Part shown: positions 31,751-39,017 of the stretch, one piece after another
Numbering within the stretch: position 1 is the stretch's first letter
How the letters are laid out: the number at the start of each line of letters is the position of its first letter
Source: Thermohalobaculum sp039028795
Lineage (GTDB): Bacteria; Pseudomonadota; Alphaproteobacteria; Rhodobacterales; Rhodobacteraceae
NCBI GenBank assembly: GCA_039028795.1
Contig: JBCCHJ010000002.1
Span: 62,001 to 126,000, forward strand
Length of the DNA stretch: 64,000 nucleotides
Reading direction: 5' to 3'
Translations under genes and position numbers: made by a program
Notes under the pieces: model-generated
Databases searched by the model: none
Seen by the model: only the letters and a program-made list of their open reading frames with translations
Told to the model about the DNA's origin: nothing

Positions 31751-32242
31751 TCAGTTGCCGTGGTTCGAATGGTCGGTTTCCTTTTCACCGGCGACGATCT
31801 TTTCAACATTCACGGTGACCTCGACATCCCCGGCCTTTTCAAATGTCAGGGTCAGGGGGTAACTGTCACCCTCTTTGAACGCCTTTTCCGCTTTGAACAG
31901 CATCAGGTGCAAACCGCCGGGCTCCAGAGCCGTCTGGCCATTTGCCGGGATCACGATAGCGTCCTGCTGTTCCATCCGCATAACGCCGTTTTCCATCGAT
32001 GACATGTGCAATTCCACGGCGCCGAAAGAGGGCGACGTGGCCGACAGCAACCGATCGTCTTCAGCGCCGTTGTTCATGATCACCATATAGGCGGCAACCG
32101 GCCGGTTCGGCAGGTTTGGACGGGCCGCCGGATGGTCGATCATAAGATCGCCTTTGGCGAACTCATGTGCCGAAGCAGGGGCCATCGCGGCAGCAAAAAG
32201 GATCAGGCCGAGAATAGCTGCGAAAAGTCGGTGGAAGATCAT
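31751..32242 (-). CDS. PCu(A)C-family periplasmic copper chaperone
   Basis: A 163-residue exported protein. After a cleavable signal peptide (about residues 1-25, ending ASAHE) comes the PCu(A)C fold. The copper site is seen in ELHMSSMENGVMRM and, further on, GGLHLMLFKAEK, which fits the H(M)X10MX21HXM pattern of the family. Such proteins deliver Cu(I) to the CuA and CuB sites of cytochrome oxidase or to other cuproproteins. A C-terminal His-rich tail (DHSNHGN) may also bind copper. It is convergent with ilvC. Confidence 0.92.
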   Translation of the reverse strand: MIFHRLFAAILGLILFAAAMAPASAHEFAKGDLMIDHPAARPNLPNRPVAAYMVIMNNGAEDDRLLSATSPSFGAVELHMSSMENGVMRMEQQDAIVIPANGQTALEPGGLHLMLFKAEKAFKEGDSYPLTLTFEKAGDVEVTVNVEKIVAGEKETDHSNHGN

Positions 32243-32299
32243 GCGCGCGTGCTCCGTTCGTGTCTGATAGCCCCCGCATCGTAGCGGGCTTGCATGGTA

Positions 32300-32515
32300 C
32301 GGGTTGCGCCGTGCGTTTCCGGCGCTGTCACGATCCTAACAGCCATGGCCTGAGGCGCTGCGCAAGTGGCCAGATCCGCGCGTCACAAGGTTTTGTTGTG
32401 AGCACTGCAGCCAGAGAGAAAACGAGGCCTGCCTTCGGCTACAGGACACGGCTTGGAAAGCCGCACCACCTACCGGGCGACTTGTTGTCGGATCAGAAGA
32501 ATTCAGGCTTTTTTG
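32300..32515 (+). ncRNA. Candidate structured small RNA (unassigned)
   Basis: About 200 bases between the copper chaperone gene and the next minus-strand gene contain successive hairpins and end in a T run (TTTTTT near 32508). There is no good open frame on this strand. GATCC near the 5' side and GGATC near 32493 could pair and close a long rod, which brings 6S RNA to mind, but I cannot confirm a family match. A small minus-strand frame overlaps its 3' part. Confidence 0.25.
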
Positions 32516-32678
32516 GGTAGTGGCGCCGCGCTGGCGCCGAACGTTTGGAATCCATCGGGGATCGACGACTAACCCGGTAACCGGCCTTTTTTTGGTCTTT
32601 GACGACGACCACGCGGTTGTGTGCCGCGTGCGCCGCTTGATTGATTGCCAAGTGAGGTTTGCCAGGACCTTCGATCAC
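32493..32678 (-). CDS. Possible small basic protein
   Basis: A 61-residue frame starting with GTG directly after an in-frame TGA. The product is highly basic (VVVVKDQKKAGYRVSRRSP, then SKRSAPARRHYPKKPEFF), as expected for a nucleic-acid-binding or ribosome-associated peptide. There is no clear ribosome-binding site before the GTG. It overlaps the candidate structured RNA on the other strand, so at most one of the two may be real. Confidence 0.3.
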   Translation of the reverse strand: MIEGPGKPHLAINQAAHAAHNRVVVVKDQKKAGYRVSRRSPMDSKRSAPARRHYPKKPEFF

Positions 32679-32698
32679 TCAGACTAGCGATCGGAGGG

Positions 32699-33514
32699 CT
32701 AATGAGTACTCGAAAGGCCTGGCCCTTTGGTACGCGTGCCAGGCGCCGGCGGCGTCCGGGGCGGCCCAGCGAAACATTGGGCTAACGCCATCCAGCGCTG
32801 CGCAACGGGGCCTTCGGTGCGGATTGCGGTATCCGCGACATTCCTGGTCTGGCAGACGACGTGACAGAAGTCTGACGCGGTGCCGATGACCCGGTCTACA
32901 TGCGGCTCGCCCCACTCCCATACCTCACCGGATGGCGCTGTAAGCCGAACGTGCGGCATTGGCTGTGGCACCTCTTCCCCGCGGTTGATGAAGGTCCAGC
33001 CGAAGGTGTTGACACCCAGATGCGCAATATTGCGGATACGGTCTTGGTCCTGCCGTTCCAGGCCCAGCAGGTCATAGATCTCATGCCCATGGGCCCAGGT
33101 TTCCATCAGCCGCGCGGTGATCGAAGACCGCGCGCTCATATCCGGGCCTGCCCATTTCACCCGTGCTTTTGGGTCGGCGCTGGCAAAGTCCGCAGTCATC
33201 GGGTCGAGATAGTCGCGCCAAGTGTCCAATAGCTTTCGACCCACCAGACCCTCCGGCAAACGCAGCGCCACGGCTTTGACCAGGTTGTTGCCGCCCTCGC
33301 TATGCCGGTTCATTGCGGCGTACTCGGTGGTGAAAGCGTCAGCATCCGTCAGCGAAAGATGCGCCATCCAATTGAAGTAGTGCAGATGCTGCAGAATGTC
33401 GTTGATCGTCCAGTTTTTGAAGCCGGTCGGGGCGGTGAAGTGGCGTTCGTCCAACGGGTCCAGAATGGCGTGCAGCGCCAGGCTTTCGTCCCGGAAGTCA
33501 TCAGCCTGTTGCAT
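32699..33514 (-). CDS. TIGR03084-family protein (maleylpyruvate isomerase/DinB-like fold)
   Basis: A 271-residue protein of the family that joins an N-terminal DinB-like four-helix bundle, as in mycothiol-dependent maleylpyruvate isomerase, to a C-terminal domain. The bundle carries candidate metal ligands in NDILQHLHYFNW (around 38-49) and METWAHGHEIYDL. Length and motifs fit the TIGR03084 pattern as I know it. The ATG at 33514 has AGGAGGGG five bases upstream; the six residues before it are excluded. It is followed upstream on the same strand by a secreted esterase. Reaction unknown. Confidence 0.8.
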   Translation of the reverse strand: MQQADDFRDESLALHAILDPLDERHFTAPTGFKNWTINDILQHLHYFNWMAHLSLTDADAFTTEYAAMNRHSEGGNNLVKAVALRLPEGLVGRKLLDTWRDYLDPMTADFASADPKARVKWAGPDMSARSSITARLMETWAHGHEIYDLLGLERQDQDRIRNIAHLGVNTFGWTFINRGEEVPQPMPHVRLTAPSGEVWEWGEPHVDRVIGTASDFCHVVCQTRNVADTAIRTEGPVAQRWMALAQCFAGPPRTPPAPGTRTKGPGLSSTH

Positions 33515-33537
33515 TGGGTCCCCTCCTGCCAATTTGT

Positions 33538-34383
33538 TTAATCGACCAGAAGGACCTTTTCAAACCAGTCGATGGCCAGGGGCGCCCATGCATCCGGCAC
33601 CTCATGCCCGCCGGGGTGCAGGGCAAACTCCAATGCCCCGGCGTCGCAATGGGTCCATATCCGACGCCAGAACGGGCCTTCAGTGACAAATGTGTCCGGG
33701 CGATACTTGGCGCAGCCGTTCTGCTGACGCCATTGCGCCAGGGTCTGGTAGATGTCGCCCTGCTCTACCCCGATATTGCCGAGCGGGCGGCCTTCCAGCG
33801 GTACAGTCTGATCACGCCAGCCATGGGTGTGGAGCAGCTTCACCGGCCCTGCGCAGTCTTCAGGTGGCGGGTTCCAAAACCCACCTGCGATCGGGGCATA
33901 GGCCGCAGCCAGTCCTGGGGCCTTGCAGGCGAGATAAGAGACCTGAGAGCCGCCGATGGAATATCCCGTCAGCAACACCCGGTCCCGGTCAATGCCGAAC
34001 CGGTCGCCTGCATCGTCCAGCACCTGGCGGACAAAGGCGAGGTCATCGCGGTGCGGCTCGAACTGCGGGATAAAGGCCCAGCCCGGTCCAAACTTGCTGC
34101 CAGGGCGCTTTTTGCCGTTTGGCGCCAGCACCACATAACCACGAGCGACGAAATCGTCTGCCATTTTGCGCCGCTGCTTGAAGATGCGACTGCCCCAACC
34201 GCCACCGCCATGTAGAAAAACCATCGCAGGATGCGGGCCGGGTCCTTCAGGGGAAAGCGCGTAATAGCTGCCAAGATCGAGTTCGCAGGCGTCATCGGCG
34301 CCGCCGCAATCGGCGGACTTGGCGCTGGTGCCCAGTGCGGCGGCCAAACCCATGCCTGCAAGCGTTTTGATCCAGCTTCCCAT
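33538..34383 (-). CDS. Secreted alpha/beta-hydrolase esterase (PHB depolymerase/LpqC-type)
   Basis: A 281-residue secreted esterase. A signal peptide spans about 1-23 (LAAALGTSAKS), and the mature protein begins with a disulphide-candidate pair (DCGGADDACELDLG). The oxyanion segment is FLHGGGGWGSR, the nucleophile Ser is in LLTGYSIGGSQ, and catalytic Asp and His candidates are in THGWRDQTVP and LHPGGHEVP. The ATG at 34383 follows AGGAG eight bases upstream. It is similar to polyhydroxybutyrate depolymerase and feruloyl esterase families. It lies between purK and the TIGR03084 gene; substrate unknown. Confidence 0.83.
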   Translation of the reverse strand: MGSWIKTLAGMGLAAALGTSAKSADCGGADDACELDLGSYYALSPEGPGPHPAMVFLHGGGGWGSRIFKQRRKMADDFVARGYVVLAPNGKKRPGSKFGPGWAFIPQFEPHRDDLAFVRQVLDDAGDRFGIDRDRVLLTGYSIGGSQVSYLACKAPGLAAAYAPIAGGFWNPPPEDCAGPVKLLHTHGWRDQTVPLEGRPLGNIGVEQGDIYQTLAQWRQQNGCAKYRPDTFVTEGPFWRRIWTHCDAGALEFALHPGGHEVPDAWAPLAIDWFEKVLLVD

Positions 34384-34508
34384 CCGATCACTCCTGTAAA
34401 AGTTGACCGAAGAAGTGAAAACGGGTGAGGCCCGCGTCAGCAAGGCCTGACATGTATTCTCAAGGCAAAGTGACTTCTTAACTGTAGCCGGGCAAAGCCA
34501 GGCCCTGC

Positions 34509-35576
34509 TCAAGTCTTGGACGAGAGTGTGGTCACGTGGCCCATCTTCCGGCCGGGGCGGCTTTCAGACTTTCCATAGAGATGCAGGCCACCGTTTTTAG
34601 CCAGGGCCTGCCAGTCATCGGCCTCGGCACCAATCAGGTTCGTCATCACCGCATCCGAATGCCGCGTGCCATCGCCGAGCGGCCATCCGGCCACTGCACG
34701 AATGTGCTGTTGGAACTGATCGATGATGCAGGCCTCGATGGTCCAATGGCCTGAATTGTGGACCCTGGGGGCGATCTCATTCACCATCAGCTGATTACCG
34801 GGCAGAACGAACATCTCCACCCCAATCACACCGACATAGTCCAGGGCGTTGAGGACCTTTGCCGTCGTCAGCACGGCATCGGTTCGGATACCCCGCGCTG
34901 TCGCAGACGAAACGGTTGATGTGTGAAGAATGCCATCGCGGTGCACGTTTTCCGCTGGGTCAAAGCACACGACTTGACCGTCGAGCGACCGCGCACCGAT
35001 CACCGAAACTTCGCGCTCGAATGGTATCAAGCCTTCCAGGATAGCAGGTGCGCCCGACATGGCTTCCAGAGCAGCGGCGATATCGTCGCCAGGCCGAAGC
35101 CGCATCTGGCCCTTCCCATCATAGCCGAGCCGCCGGGTCTTTAGAATGCCATCCGGCCCGATCGTATCGATTGCCGCTTGCAGGTCCCCCAGCGTGTCGA
35201 CCTTGGCGTGCGGAGCGACCGCGATCCCTTGTTCGGCCAGGAACGCCTTTTCATCCAATCGATCCTGGCTGACCGCCAGCGCCCGACGTCCGGGCCTGAT
35301 CGGAATGATCCCTTCGAGAACATCCAAAGCAGATGCCGGAACGTTCTCGAATTCGTAGGTCACGACATCGACGGACCGGGCAAAGGCTTGCAACGCCGCG
35401 CTATCGTCATAGCCAGCCTGTGTGACCTGAGCCGCCACATCGCTTGCCGGTGCGGCGCCAGGTTCGTAGATATGCGCCTTCAGGCCAAGCCGGCTGGCTG
35501 CCACAGCCAGCATGCGGCCCAATTGTCCGCCGCCCAGAATGCCGATGGTCGAGCCCGGAGGAAGCGGCTCAGTCAC
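34509..35576 (-). CDS. purK: N5-carboxyaminoimidazole ribonucleotide synthase
   Basis: ATP-grasp enzyme that converts aminoimidazole ribonucleotide, bicarbonate and ATP to N5-CAIR in purine synthesis; 355 residues. Landmarks are IGILGGGQLGRML (N-terminal nucleotide-binding loop), TYEFENVP, GILKTRRLGYDGKGQ and VNEIAPRVHNSGHWT. It starts at GTG 35576, seven bases after GAGGAG, and overlaps the end of purE by eight bases. The longer frame to 35687 lies inside purE and was rejected. Product passes to PurE. Confidence 0.97.
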   Translation of the reverse strand: MTEPLPPGSTIGILGGGQLGRMLAVAASRLGLKAHIYEPGAAPASDVAAQVTQAGYDDSAALQAFARSVDVVTYEFENVPASALDVLEGIIPIRPGRRALAVSQDRLDEKAFLAEQGIAVAPHAKVDTLGDLQAAIDTIGPDGILKTRRLGYDGKGQMRLRPGDDIAAALEAMSGAPAILEGLIPFEREVSVIGARSLDGQVVCFDPAENVHRDGILHTSTVSSATARGIRTDAVLTTAKVLNALDYVGVIGVEMFVLPGNQLMVNEIAPRVHNSGHWTIEACIIDQFQQHIRAVAGWPLGDGTRHSDAVMTNLIGAEADDWQALAKNGGLHLYGKSESRPGRKMGHVTTLSSKT

Positions 35577-36057
35577 GGGTGGGCTCCTCGGCCACCGCGG
35601 CGGACCGTGCAGCACGCCAGGCCTCCAGCCGTTTGGCCAAATCTGGGTCTGACACCGCCAATTGCGCCGCCGCGAACAGACCGGCATTCATTGCCCCCGC
35701 TGCCCCGATTGCAAAGGTTGCGACTGGAATGCCTTTGGGCATCTGGACGATGGAATAGAGACTGTCCTGCCCGTCCAATGCCCAGCCCTTCACCGGCACA
35801 CCCAGGACCGGCACGCGGGTTTTAGCGGCCAGCATGCCAGGCAGGTGCGCTGCGCCGCCAGCGCCGGCAATTATCGCCGCCAGGCCGCGGCTTGCGGCCA
35901 GCTCTGCATAGGCGAACATCCGGTCCGGCGTGCGGTGCGCCGAAAGAATCTTCGTCTCGTATGGCACGCCCAATTCGTCCAGCACGTCGGCTGCCAATTT
36001 CATCGTCGGCCAGTCCGACTGACTGCCCATTGCAATACCGATCAGCGGGTCTGACAT
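35569..36057 (-). CDS. purE: N5-carboxyaminoimidazole ribonucleotide mutase
   Basis: Converts N5-CAIR to 4-carboxyaminoimidazole ribonucleotide; class I PurE of 162 residues. Seen are IGIAMGSQSDWPTMK (substrate loop near the N-terminus), SAHRTPDRM with the catalytic His, IAGAGGAAHLPGMLAA and QMPKGIPVATFAIG. GGAGGGG lies just before the ATG at 36057. The gene is coupled to purK by an eight-base overlap, which gives the two-step pair together. DUF465 lies upstream on the same strand. Confidence 0.98.
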   Translation of the reverse strand: MSDPLIGIAMGSQSDWPTMKLAADVLDELGVPYETKILSAHRTPDRMFAYAELAASRGLAAIIAGAGGAAHLPGMLAAKTRVPVLGVPVKGWALDGQDSLYSIVQMPKGIPVATFAIGAAGAMNAGLFAAAQLAVSDPDLAKRLEAWRAARSAAVAEEPTRD

Positions 36058-36277
36058 GATCCCCTCCGTTCAGGAAAGCGCGCACTATAGGGTTCGAAAG
36101 ATCACTGGCAAGCGATTTGCGCCAAGATGCGGAAGCCTTTCAGAAATGCATATTGATCAAATTTTAGGAATTTTGCGGGTTACGGTGCTTTCTGACTTAA
36201 CACTCTGTTTGCAACTCCACCCGAAGAATAGGGGTGGGAGGACGGGGGTTCACAAAAGGCTCTGAAAACAGCCCACA

Positions 36278-36487
36278 TCAGGCGATGATGTCCGGATAGA
36301 GCTGATCTTCAATCCAGGCGATGCGGTCCTTCAAAACCAGTTTCCGCTTTTTCAACAGACGAATGGCCAGCGCGTCGCCGCCTGGGGCCGCAGTCATCTC
36401 TGCGATCTCCTCGTCCAGGCTGCGATGCTCGCGCTTTAGTTCTTCCAGCTGAGTCTTCAACAGCTCTTCTTCGCTCATGACGTTCAT
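36278..36487 (-). CDS. DUF465 family small coiled-coil protein
   Basis: A 69-residue protein made almost entirely of two helical heptad-rich segments (LLKTQLEELKREHRSLDEEI and LAIRLLKKRKLVLKDRIAW). The charged pattern with KKRKLVLKDRI is typical of the alphaproteobacterial DUF465 (YdcH-like) family. Two in-frame ATGs at 36487 and 36478 are possible; the first follows GGACAG. It is upstream of purE, as in related genomes. Function unknown. Confidence 0.85.
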   Translation of the reverse strand: MNVMSEEELLKTQLEELKREHRSLDEEIAEMTAAPGGDALAIRLLKKRKLVLKDRIAWIEDQLYPDIIA

Positions 36488-36675
36488 ATCTGTCCGCCGT
36501 CAGCTTGCAGTCCACCCGGTTGCATCGTGTATACACAATTGCATTGCCCGGTGGGAAGAACATCGAGGCGATTCCTCAGAATATCCAACCGGGCCGCAGA
36601 GGCACGCAGGATTGCCAGTGTGACTTCAGATCTTTAGGGTCCCCGATGTCCGCCATCTAAAAGGACCTGTACCCA

Positions 36676-36885
36676 ATGATTTGGAAGATCCTGCTGACTC
36701 TTGGCGCATTGATCCTGGTGTGGACGTTCCTGTTTCGCGCCGCGGGTCCATGGATTCGTCCGAAAGTTCAGGACGGACGAAAGTCTGCAAAGGCCACGGT
36801 AAAGACCCAGGATTTGATCAAATGCCGCAGTTGCGGGATTTATTTACCCGCGGGACAGGCTTGCGGATGTAAAGATCGTGCCTAA
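36676..36885 (+). CDS. Small membrane protein with C-terminal zinc-ribbon-like motif
   Basis: A 69-residue protein. One transmembrane helix lies at about 4-22 (WKILLTLGALILVWTFLF), followed by a basic linker. A CxxC motif with further cysteines (KCRSCGIYLPAGQACGCK) is at the C-terminus, resembling the PP0621 type of single-helix plus Cys-rich knuckle. Zinc binding is plausible. It is divergent from DUF465 and upstream of the antiporter gene. No function is known. Confidence 0.72.
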   Translation: MIWKILLTLGALILVWTFLFRAAGPWIRPKVQDGRKSAKATVKTQDLIKCRSCGIYLPAGQACGCKDRA

Positions 36886-36953
36886 GTGCTGCCGCACAGG
36901 GTAGCGATAAGCGCCGCGATTCCAAACTTGCCCCAGACAGCGTCAGGACGACC

Positions 36954-37904
36954 ATGGACCTATTTTACCTGATCATAGGTCTTGCGCTGCTGGTTGGTGC
37001 CGGAGACGCGTTGGTCCGCGGCGCTGTCGGTCTTAGCCTAAGGTTCGGGATTCCCGCATTTATTGTCAGTGCGACGGTTGTTGCCTTCGGCACATCCGCA
37101 CCGGAACTGCTGATTTCGGTAGAGGCCGCGTTAAAGGGCGCCCCGGGCATTGCGCTTGGCAATGTTGTGGGCTCGAACATCGCGAACGTATTGTTGGTGT
37201 TAAGTGTGCCTGCGATCGTCGCACCGCTGGCCGCCTGTAGCCCAGATGCCCATCGCAACCTCTATTTCATGATCGGATCAACCACGGTTTTTTCCGCCCT
37301 GGTTCTAACCGGAGTAGTTCCGTTATGGGGCGGTGCGGTGCTTCTGGCTTTGGCAGTGGCGATGGTCTGGGATTCAGTGCGGCAAGGCCTAAGGGCAGGT
37401 GTTGGAGATGAAGATTTCGCAGCGGATCTGAAGCAAGCCGAAAGCGCCGATGCTGAAATGGCGAAATGGAAGATCGCCCGATTGTTGGTCATTGGCATGA
37501 TCGGCCTGCCCTTCGGCGCGCACCTACTGATCGAGGGTGCGCGTGGGATTGCGCTGTCGCTTGGTATCTCTGAATCCGTGGTCGGTCTGACACTGGTGGC
37601 CATCGGAACATCATTGCCCGAGCTTGCAACGTCGATCATGGCCGCATTGAAACGCCAGACCGAAGTGGCCATCGGCAATGTCATCGGCTCGAACATTTTC
37701 AATCTGACGGCAATCATTGGAACGGCTGCGATCTTCGCACCGCTGCAAGTCCCGGCAGAAATCCTGGCTCGAGACCTTTGGGTGATGATCGGGGCATCGC
37801 TGGCGCTGATCCCAATTGTGCTGCTATGTCGCCCGATCGGGCGGATCACTGGTTTGTTCTTCCTGGTGGCCTATGTCGCCTATATCTATGTGGCATTTGT
37901 CTGA
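36954..37904 (+). CDS. Calcium/sodium antiporter (CaCA superfamily, YrbG-like)
   Basis: A 316-residue membrane protein with ten to eleven helices arranged as two homologous halves. The alpha repeats are clear: VAFGTSAPELLIS with GNVVGSNIANV in the first half, and AIGTSLPELATS with GNVIGSNIFNL in the second. These contain the ion-binding acidic and Asn residues. The family exchanges Na+ or K+ for Ca2+ at the inner membrane. The start is 12 bp after CAGGACGACC. It is upstream of an SDR gene by 12 bp. Confidence 0.94.
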   Translation: MDLFYLIIGLALLVGAGDALVRGAVGLSLRFGIPAFIVSATVVAFGTSAPELLISVEAALKGAPGIALGNVVGSNIANVLLVLSVPAIVAPLAACSPDAHRNLYFMIGSTTVFSALVLTGVVPLWGGAVLLALAVAMVWDSVRQGLRAGVGDEDFAADLKQAESADAEMAKWKIARLLVIGMIGLPFGAHLLIEGARGIALSLGISESVVGLTLVAIGTSLPELATSIMAALKRQTEVAIGNVIGSNIFNLTAIIGTAAIFAPLQVPAEILARDLWVMIGASLALIPIVLLCRPIGRITGLFFLVAYVAYIYVAFV

Positions 37905-37916
37905 GGAGACATCAGA

Positions 37917-38708
37917 ATGACGGAACGACGGCGGGCGGTCGTCACGGGGGCAGCTGCGCGCATTGGCCGGGCGATCAGCCTGGATCTTGCAGCGACGGGC
38001 TGGGATGTTGCGCTGCATTACCGTGGATCCAAAGAAAACGCAGAACAGACCGCCGCCGAGGCTGAAGCACTGGGCGCTCGAACGACATTGGTGCAGGCTG
38101 ATCTGTTCCAAGAGGCAGAGACTGCAAAGGTCATCGCCTCGGCAGCCACCGGGCTGGGCGGGCCGATCTGCCTGCTGGTCAATAATGCGTCTTGGTTCGA
38201 GTTGGACGAGATCCACTCCATGACCCGTGACACCTGGGACCGGGCGATTGAATCGAACCTCCGCGCACCCGTAAAGCTGACCCAGGATTTTGCCGCACAG
38301 GCCCCGAAGGCCGTCACGGACGAAAATGGCGAACCGGTCGCCCAGTCTGTCGTGATCAACTTGATTGATCAAAGGGTGCTGAAACCGACGCCACTTTTCA
38401 TGAGCTATCTGATCGCCAAGTCCGGACTGAAAACATTTACGCTGACGGCGGCCCAGGCGCTGGGTCCTGACATTCGTGTTGCCGGGATCGGCCCCGGTCC
38501 AACGATCGTCGCTGAGGGCCAAACCGATGCCCACTTTGCAAAGCAACGGTCGGCCTGCGCGTTGGGCCGGGGATCCGATCCTGAAGATATCGTTAATGCC
38601 GTGCGCTTTGTGCTTTCGAACAAAGCCTTTACGGGTCAAATGCTTGCGATCGATGGTGGACAACACATCTTATGGCAAACGCCCGACATTGTTGGGGATG
38701 GCGCGTGA
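37917..38708 (+). CDS. SDR-family oxidoreductase, pteridine reductase/FolM-like
   Basis: A 263-residue SDR with the cofactor motif VTGAAARIGRAIS (about 9-21), the R/S-type NADPH preference loop HYRGSKEN (about 39-46), LVNNAS, and an active-site YLIAKSGL (Tyr-x-x-x-Lys). The sequence INLIDQRVLKP near the active site is typical of dihydromonapterin or pteridine reductases. It probably reduces an oxidised pterin with NADPH. GAGGAG precedes the start at 37917. It is coupled by a 12-bp gap to the antiporter gene, with no obvious functional link. Confidence 0.85.
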   Translation: MTERRRAVVTGAAARIGRAISLDLAATGWDVALHYRGSKENAEQTAAEAEALGARTTLVQADLFQEAETAKVIASAATGLGGPICLLVNNASWFELDEIHSMTRDTWDRAIESNLRAPVKLTQDFAAQAPKAVTDENGEPVAQSVVINLIDQRVLKPTPLFMSYLIAKSGLKTFTLTAAQALGPDIRVAGIGPGPTIVAEGQTDAHFAKQRSACALGRGSDPEDIVNAVRFVLSNKAFTGQMLAIDGGQHILWQTPDIVGDGA

Positions 38709-39017
38709 CACCTGGAGAGATGCGCTGACCTGAAGAGCGTTTTCCACCCGCGTCTGATACCTGTAATGAAACTGTTAAATTTTCTTAACCATTTCAGTAT
38801 CTTGCTAATAATGATATTTTTTTCTCAATGAAAACAACGACTTGAAGAAACGCCTATTTTTTAGGCAAAGAGAAAGGCCCCGTTGTTTGGCAAAGGAAAA
38901 TCCGTTTGCGGCATAAGTTACCCATAAGCTTATCCACAGAAGTCGTGGACAGGTTTGGGGTTGAATCAAAGTCGACTTGCGGACTCACTCGAGGCCGTAA
39001 AAGGGAATCACCTGTGA
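38709..39017. promoter_or_regulatory. AT-rich intergenic region with DnaA box and CtrA-like half-sites
   Basis: A 309-bp gap, clearly more AT-rich than its surroundings at 38750-38860. TTATCCACA (38930-38938) is a perfect DnaA box and TTACCCATA (38918-38926) is a near match 12 bp away. TTAA-N6-TTAACCAT (38775-38792) resembles a CtrA recognition site, which more usually has seven bases between halves. GCCTATTTTTTAGGC (about 38850-38864) is a possible hairpin. Together these suggest control by cell-cycle replication proteins or an origin-like site. No gene lies here. Confidence 0.5.
38930..38938. promoter_or_regulatory. Perfect DnaA box TTATCCACA
   Basis: A nine-of-nine match to the DnaA recognition sequence 80 bp upstream of uvrC, inside the AT-rich intergenic region, with a two-mismatch site just before it. 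A single perfect box can occur by chance (about one per 130 kb on random sequence counting both strands), but its place in an AT-rich gap makes it more notable. Confidence 0.55.

Larger units (their letters stand above)
32243..32698. other. Structured intergenic region
   Basis: A 456-bp stretch with many local inverted repeats: AGCCC-CCGC/GCGG-GCT near 32270-32291, TCACAA/TTGTGA near 32381-32401, CGGCTTGGAAAGCCG near 32451-32465 and CGAC/GTCG near 32480. It also has two T runs (TTTTTT near 32508, TTTTTTT near 32586). It could hold a structured RNA on the plus strand; a small open frame lies on the minus strand. No promoter is certain. Confidence 0.4.

Noticed and set aside
31755..31770. GTTCGAAT sequence resembling a tRNA T-loop
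   Set aside because: It lies inside the copper chaperone gene and no cloverleaf can be built around it.
38709..39017. Firm call of a chromosomal replication origin
   Set aside because: Only one perfect DnaA box and one near match; no origin-typical gene neighbours; strand bias does not change. Kept only as a candidate regulatory region.
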